From assembly GCF_003369915.1 (NCBI RefSeq), contig NC_046675.1, positions 15,562,001 through 15,626,000 on the forward strand: a stretch of DNA of 64,000 bases, written 5' to 3'. The notes below the pieces were generated by a model. It did not search any database. It was not told the DNA's origin and worked only from the letters and a program-made list of their open reading frames with translations. This stretch comes from Drosophila miranda. Its lineage: Eukaryota; Arthropoda; Insecta; Diptera; Drosophilidae. Of this stretch, positions 57,559 through 64,000 are shown one piece after another. Within the stretch, counting starts at the first letter, position 1. The number at the start of each line of letters is the position of its first letter. Both the position numbers and the translations under genes were made by a program.

Positions 57559-60500
57559 TAGGTGCGTATAAGTCAGACAACAATTAACCAAAAACCAAAC
57601 ACAGCACCCAACTAGGGGGAAGGCTAAATGCTAGGACTAGGACTAGCACTATGGCATATCACAGGTTTTTTGCCAAAAGGGCGTGTGTTTTATCCTCTCT
57701 CTGAAAGTCTTTGCGAGTGTGCGAGTGTGCTAACGTGTGTGTGTGTATGTGTGGATGAGTGGGTGAGTGGCGCTGCTTCCTCTCTGGTTACTCTTTTTGT
57801 TGGCATTTTTCATTGATGTTGATGGTTTCGTATATCAACTTGGTGCTTCTTTCTCCTTTCTCCACTCTCCAGTCGGTCGGTGTGTAATAAAATTGATGAT
57901 AAAATAAAAATGGATAATGGGCGATTTTTGCCAGCCGCTCTTCGTCTCGGCCAAGAGTCTGGCAAAAGTTGTTTACCGTCTCTCATTTTTGTGGTTATTC
58001 ACCAACACCACAATTCACACACACACACACACCAACACACACAAACGGCGACCACGAGCAGTGGTTGCTTTCTCTTTTGTCTCTTTCAACGCGGTTCGGT
58101 CTCTCTTTTGCCTTCCTTCTCTCTTATTGTTGGGGGAGGACTGTGTGGTGTCTGTGTGGGTGGGTGGGTGTGTGGGTGGTGAGGTGCTTCATGCATCCTG
58201 CCTCTGATAACAAAGCTGCACGGCCGTTAATGTTGCCGCTGATGGTGCGAGTCCTGACTTGCCTAAAAATTGCAGCATTTTAATCAGGATAATGCGGGAG
58301 ACAGATACGAAATACAAACAGGAAGCACACGAACACAAACACACACACAACACAGGGGGTGGCTTTGCCCCGCCCCTAGCACAGGACGACATTAAGGGAG
58401 TACACGTTCTGGCTTCTTCGGGACTGGCTTTCGTCTGGTTCTGGTTTTGGTTCTGGACTGGCTTTGGTCTTGGTCTTGGCATAATTTGCCTGTCGTATCG
58501 TATTTAGCCGGGTTAATTACCGAATATCGTGTTGATAGCTTAAGCGTTTCATGAGGCGCCATAATGTGGCAGCGCCAAAGGAGCGCCAGCGGTGTGTCCT
58601 TGAGGCACTTTTTAAAATGTTTCCATTGTTGTGCGGTCTCCGGCAATGGTCTCCTAGCCACATTGAGACCTCCTGCAATGGCCAAAGCAATGGCTGCGAT
58701 AAGGTTAAATATTTAATAGGGTTTCCAGCTCCTCCTGCTTTCTCTCTCTCTCTCTCTGTGTCTCTAGCGACAACTGTCTTTCTCTCTGTCTATCTGTCTG
58801 TCAGTCAGCCGAGAGTTTCTGTCTGTTTGTCTCTGTCAATGCTGCGACAACACTTGGCTTCGGGAAAAGTTTTGACTTTTCCTACCCATTGTTTTTGTCC
58901 CCCTTGACTATTGTTTTTTGTCCCTGGGTATGGCAGCATTTTAGAAATAAATTAAAATTTCATTTAAGTGCCTTTCAGCTAAAAACTTTCTTAATTACAA
59001 ATGTGCCGGGGCACATTCCGTCCCTGAGGCTGATGCTGAGGCTTTGGGTCTCCTGTTCCATCAATCGATGGGTGTCAAATGTGCTTTTGCATCGACAGTT
59101 CAGGGTTAATTTTGTGCCCAATCACGTCTTACTCCTTCGAAGGGTGTTCCAAGGTGTTTTTTTTTCTTGGAGATAAACCAAACAGAAGTATTCAGAAACC
59201 ATTTTTCCTAAAACCGCACTCTTTACAAATTGCCTGAAAATGGCACAGACCCACATGGAGTCTCGTGCATATATGTATAGACAAAAGGCCACGCTGACAT
59301 CTCTTAGTCATGAGCAGGAGCCTGCTGCCAACAATGGTGGGGCCCAAGATGCGGCATTTATATTCGAGGTCCTCCACTCGCTCACAGTGGCATGCAAAAA
59401 TAATCATGCAACAACAGAGAGACACACAAATATAGATGTACTCGTACTCGCAGAAAGAAAGAACTTTTTGGAGCGCTCTTGCCGTGCACTTAGAGGAAAA
59501 CGACGGCACCACAGCACGACAGGAGCAGCATCCACAGTTGGGGCAGGGACAGGGGCTACTGCCACAGCATCAACAATGGGGACAACGCTGGCCACGCCCC
59601 ACACATGCCCGCTTGTCTGGTTGCCACTGGCGATTCAGCATCCATTCACTCATCCATTCATGCGCTCCACTCTGCTTGTGCAGCACTGGACGAGGACGAC
59701 AACGACAACGTTGCCGGATATGGGAGTGGGTGTGGGAGTGGGAGTGGGAATGGGAATGGGGTGAAGGACTGGGGGGAAGGACTTGCATATTTGCCACATC
59801 GTTGTTGCTGCCCAACGTTATTGTTGTTGGGGGAACACACTTAAGTGGTCGTTCAGGGTGCGCCAAGTTCTGTTTATGAATAAGAAATAGTTTATTTGCA
59901 AAACGTTTACCCAGGCTCTACACACACCTCCCCTGCAGCGCCCATCGGGCGGTCAATTAGGGGAGCTCCGGAGGAGCGGGTTAAGACCCTGTTTTCTGGC
60001 TAATGAAATGATGCATGGGAAGTACGTTAAGGGGCATTTTCATAATTGAAAAAGTTTTCAATCCGAATATGGGGCACACACCCGGAAGCGGTGACATCCA
60101 AGCGTGGGGGTCGTCTCTCTGTGTGTCCTGGCAATTTCAATTCGCAACCTCAGGCTGCAGTAAGCGCACCCGTGAGTGCCATAAGCATGCGTCCAAAGAT
60201 AATTGTTACGTCATTAAGTGACTGCCAGTAAAAGGCATGGGCAAACGAAATAAATAAATAAAAGACAATCACACACGCACACCCACACACACACACACGG
60301 AACAGTCGCACTCACGCACACAAACAAAACGCACAGATCCGCAAATGCTGAAGGAGGCTGAAATAATCGTTGCCTACTTTTGTGCGCATCTCACAATTAA
60401 ATACATTGGCAGCGACATATGCGGCAAAGCGTAAACAAGCCCCCCGAATGGGGAATGGGAATGGTACATGGGACATGGGGAACGCAAGAAAGGAAGAAAG

Positions 60501-62190
60501 GGAAAGGCAAAGGGAAAGCCCAGGGAAAACCGAAGCAAAAACAAAGCAACCTTTTTCCTTTTGCCTTTTGCCATTGCCTCTGTCGCTGTCGCTGTCGCTG
60601 TCTGAGGCAAAATCAAAAGGGCGACGGCAGCAGAGGATGGCTGAATGGTGGATGGCTCTCTGCGTGTCTATCCATGTGACTCTTATTCGTTGGTGTAAGC
60701 TGGGCAGCGCAGGCGTGCTCTCTCTCACCCACACACACAGACACACACAGGCACACACAAAAAAAGGCACAGAGAGACACAAAGGATGGTTCTCTGTGGA
60801 TGGGCAATGTCAATGTAACTGTTATCCAGCTGCCGCTCCAGTGGGTTTGTTTCCTTTCCCCTCTGCTGCAGAGCCCGACCCGATCCGATCCGACCTGACC
60901 CTCTATGCGATGGTGCTCGTGTGTTTATGCTCTGATTTGACTGCCACTGATAAGGAGGCACTACGCGCTACTGCCAGCGACGGGTGGTTAAGCGGGGGAG
61001 TGGAGCATTAGGGGAAGGTTGCCCTTTGCATTATAATTCGATCTGCCTTAGACACATTGTGCGTTGGTATAGTTGTATCTTTTTGCTGCCTTTGGGCGCG
61101 AAAGTTTACAATTGACTTTTAACGATATCACACACAGCCACACGCACACACACGGACACACAACACTCACTCACACTCACAGAGAGAGAGAATGAAAGAG
61201 AAACACTGTAACAGGACTAAACTTATGTGCGAATTTATGTGTTATCATTTATTGTGTGTCCTTTTGTGTGTGAAAACGTGCGCTTGGCAGACAGATATAG
61301 CCCTGCCACGCCCCAAAGTCAGCGGCAACGCACCGACATCGCACCCCAGTGCCTGTCTGCTAGCGCCATTTTGTGATAATATGCTGCGCCTTTTGTTTTC
61401 ACAGCAATAAAAATTGGTTGTAATTTAGTTGCCGCCTGCCTATTGCCTATCCCCTATCGCCCCCCCCCCCCCACTCACACTCGTTGTGTCTCTGTGTGTG
61501 TGTGTATGCTTTGTTGTGATTGATACGGAGCTTGTGGCAGAGAGGCTTTGTTTGTTTGCCTTTTGGGTTCGTTTCGTTTCGTTTTCGTTTCCTCTCTAGA
61601 TTTCCAATTAACTTTCGTTGATGCGTGTTTCATTTTAATGCCATTTGCGGCTGAACTATTTGTGTGGCATACTTTGCGGCGGCTCTGGAAATTTGCATAG
61701 TCATGGCCAATTATGGGCCCGGGAATACATCCTTTAATAATATCTATGCTCAGACATGTACTACGTGAGTCGCATAATGTTCTATAGGGGATTACTGCAT
61801 CGCATCGCCGGCTGCAGTGCGTGCTGGGCAAATGAAATATAGAAACACATATTATAGCCACTCGGAAGCTTCTGTTGAAGGAGTGGCACTTTACCTACAT
61901 TTCTCTGTAATCTTTTACACACGAATGAGTAATTTAAATCCACTAGAAATAGCCAACGTGCCACTTCCTGAAGGGAAAACATTTTCTTTGTTTCACCAAC
62001 TAGATTCCCTTTCATAAAAGAGCCTTAAAATAATCTCGGAACTGTTTCCTTAACCCATTTACATATAGACCCTGATGATTTAGCGCAGTATCTGCATCAG
62101 AAGGCAGAGCATCTGGCTCTGCCTCCGCCTCCTGCCTCCTGCAATGATAATCTTTCACTTTTCTAATTTTCTCTTTCCATTTCCATTGCA
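57559..62190. other. Probable intron or intergenic region, no gene supported
   Basis: Rich in simple repeats: CA tracts (58,015-58,040; 60,270-60,300; 61,130-61,170), TC tracts (58,741-58,760), GTGGGA units (59,720-59,760), GTCGCT repeats (60,580-60,602) and a C14 run near 61,460. Open frames here follow these repeats on both strands. Confidence 0.5.
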
Positions 62191-62310
62191 GCCCAGAGCA
62201 AAGAATTTCCTTTCTTCGCCCAAACTGAAGCAATTAACTGAAAATGTAGCAGTGGCAAGAACATGGCCCAACTGGAACACCAAATGCCATGCGATGCAAC
62301 TAGCATAAAT
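62191..62310 (+). CDS. Likely first coding exon of a gene extending past the right edge (partial)
   Basis: A clean acceptor (TTTCCATTTCCATTGCAG before 62191) and donor (AAAT|GTGAGTAT at 62311) bound a 120-base exon. The first useful AUG is at 62263 (AACATGG context) and gives MAQLEHQMPCDATSIN, 16 codons ending in phase 0. An earlier AUG (62243) is followed at once by TAG. No downstream exon is recognised within the window, so the gene cannot be named. Confidence 0.45.
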
Positions 62311-64000
62311 GTGAGTATATTGTAGAGTGAATTGAAAGGGTCGAGGGGGGAGTGGAGTGTCGCTGCTAATTGCCTGCGAGTCTCAGGCTGCTGCTGAATG
62401 CGAAGCCATAGCTAGAGCCAGAGCTAGAGCCAGAGCCTGAGTCGGTGCTTTTGTGAGTGCCGGAGCATTTCATTTGCTTTCAATTTGGCTGCTGCCATCT
62501 AATTGCTTGGCACTAATTTGGCGTCTCGCATTTCATTCGCCTTGTCGGGGTAGCCCATTATTAAAATTTCTCCTTGGCACCAGACCCATACCCATACCCA
62601 GAGCCAGCCCCAGCCCCATTGTGAGAGCTCTCGTTCTCCGTCCAACACTAATCAACTGATATGAAATGCAGCTCAGCTCGGGCTTTGCCAAATAGCCAGA
62701 GGGCCTGGCCTGCCTGTCTCTGGCTGAAACTCCAGCTTATTGAATTGCCAGCACATTGATTCTTGGCACTAGAGAAGAAACCATGTTTGCCTGGCCCCAA
62801 AAATAGTAATTTGATTGTGGGGTGGCAGTGCATCGATCCAAGTGCCAGCAGCTGATTGATTTACAGAGGTCTTAGTGCTAGTCTGGCAATAACCGATTGA
62901 GAAACGGGCCCCAGCTATTTGAGCAACTTGTGTAAACCGCCTAATCATCAACGGAATGGAGTTTACTCTCAATCAGGGCAGATCAAAGCGAGTTTTCAGC
63001 CAGCTTCAGCAATTTTGGCACTAGGTTAGATGATCCAGGTCAGGCTGAGGATAGTACAGGTGCTGTCCCGCCATCTCTTATCACGTTATACAGTTAAGCT
63101 GAAATTTGATTTGATTTTTAATATCGTCATGCCTGGTCCCTGTCCCGAATCTCTCTCCTAGTTCCTCTATCTGTGCGCCTGTGTGTCCTGGCTGGCTAAA
63201 TCAGTTTTACAACTTTTATGTGAATCCTTCACCTGCTTTATTGTTGTCGTTGCCGTTGCTGTTGCTTTTGCTGTTGGTATTGCCGTTTGCCGTTGCCGTT
63301 GCCGTTGCCATTGCCTCCAAGGAGTATAAAAAGCCGTGTAACATTACCGAGGACAACGGCAAAATGGCTCTGACAGCAACGACAGCAGTAGCAGCAGCAG
63401 CAGCAGTGGCAGTGGCAGTGGCAGTGGCAGGAGGAACACCAACAAGGTCCATAGTTAAACTCAAGCGGGGCTCCAAAGTACAAGATTGTTAGCATGGCGC
63501 AGGACACAGCTGGATCCAGGACGACGCCACCGAGCAGTGGCACAAAGGCAAACACAAATGCACAACATTCTTTCGAGGGCGGATGGAGATGGAGGACGAT
63601 GCCCGCTGGGCATCGTGTTGGCCAGAGGAGACATGCGGCATGGGGCATGGGGTTTGCTTTGCCTCCTGTGGATCCTTTCAGATCCAACTATGTGGCCTGT
63701 TGGCTGGAGCTGGGGCTGGGGCTGGCGCTGCGGTTGTGGCTTCTGCATTTGAAATGCGGGGAAATGATGCATTAAATCGAAACGAGGTGCGGGGCGGCTA
63801 AGCAGCGGCAAACGAGGGGGCGGCAAACCTGGGCGTGGCCCGGGCGAAAGTTGACACAAAAGCAGGCGTTGGCTTGTCTTAAGCGGGTAACGAGTCCGGG
63901 AAAAGTGTGAGCATGGGTGTGTGTGTGTGTGGTACCTTATTTGCATGTGACACACGCCCCCAACGTGCCAGCGATACCTGATATCCAAAAGAGGCACCGC
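62311..64000. other. Probable intron, no coding exon seen
   Basis: Contains CCAGAGC repeats (62,410-62,440), CCGTTG repeats (63,280-63,310), a GTGGCA hexamer array (63,402-63,430) and GGGGCTG words (63,705-63,730). Frames on both strands follow these repeats. Confidence 0.5.

Noticed and set aside
1-64000. tRNA, rRNA, CRISPR or bacterial-type operons
   Set aside because: No cloverleaf with A and B boxes, rRNA segment or spaced direct-repeat array was found; the DNA is clearly insect nuclear.

Overview
The window is insect nuclear DNA from the genus Drosophila. Several proteins are recognisable fly orthologues: the ocellar opsin Rh2, endophilin A, a heparan N-sulfatase (Sgsh), the AT-hook/bZIP factor Xrp1 and the mitochondrial pyruvate carrier Mpc1. 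Introns are short GT...AG introns, and intergenic DNA is rich in AT, CA/GT and CAG/CTG simple repeats. In D. melanogaster these genes lie together around 91D on chromosome arm 3R, so this is the syntenic block (Muller element E) of another species. Opsin and other protein differences, plus many ACATATGT-type motifs, rule out D. melanogaster. The obscura group is a guess.

Layout. 1-11.85 kb: no supportable gene, only simple repeats and a dispersed repeat. 11.85-12.76 kb (+): a low-molecular-weight protein tyrosine phosphatase homologue with a broken catalytic loop. 12.9-14.3 kb (+): Rh2 with its eye-type promoter. 15.07-15.51 kb (-): a small secreted protein. 16,286-26,773: a complete LTR retrotransposon of the Ulysses/Osvaldo type in the Ty3/Gypsy superfamily. 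It has two 2,396-bp LTRs, a 4-bp target duplication, a tRNA-Lys-type primer site, intact gag and pol, and a textbook -1 frameshift cassette. Its Gag unexpectedly starts with a RING-H2 finger. 28.1-28.7 kb (-): a second small secreted protein. 29.2-29.55 kb (-): a small HMG-box-like protein resembling sperm chromatin proteins. 30.8-34.0 kb (+): endophilin A. 35.8-37.4 kb (-): Sgsh. About 40-52.5 kb (+): Xrp1. 53.1-53.7 kb (-): Mpc1, with a Motif 1 + DRE promoter near 54.1 kb. 54.2-55.2 kb: a degenerate tandem repeat. 55.2-64 kb: mostly noncoding, with two likely 5' exons of a gene running off the right edge.

Xrp1 is the most interesting host locus. At least two 5' exons splice in phase onto the same bZIP-encoding exons. 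One supplies only a start codon (ATG ATG GAC G). The other is a long exon in which two overlapping sense reading frames are both open for about 1 kb. The frame that joins the bZIP exons starts at a poorly placed AUG. The other frame starts upstream at well-placed AUGs, encodes a Q-rich 333-349 residue protein, and stops only just before the splice donor. This layout resembles the overlapping-uORF control of ATF4-type genes. Perfect CRE-type bZIP sites also lie in the Xrp1 introns.

All calls were made by reading the sequence. No searches, alignments or RNA data were available, so orthology and splice sites are judged from recognised protein sequence, splice consensus and phase.
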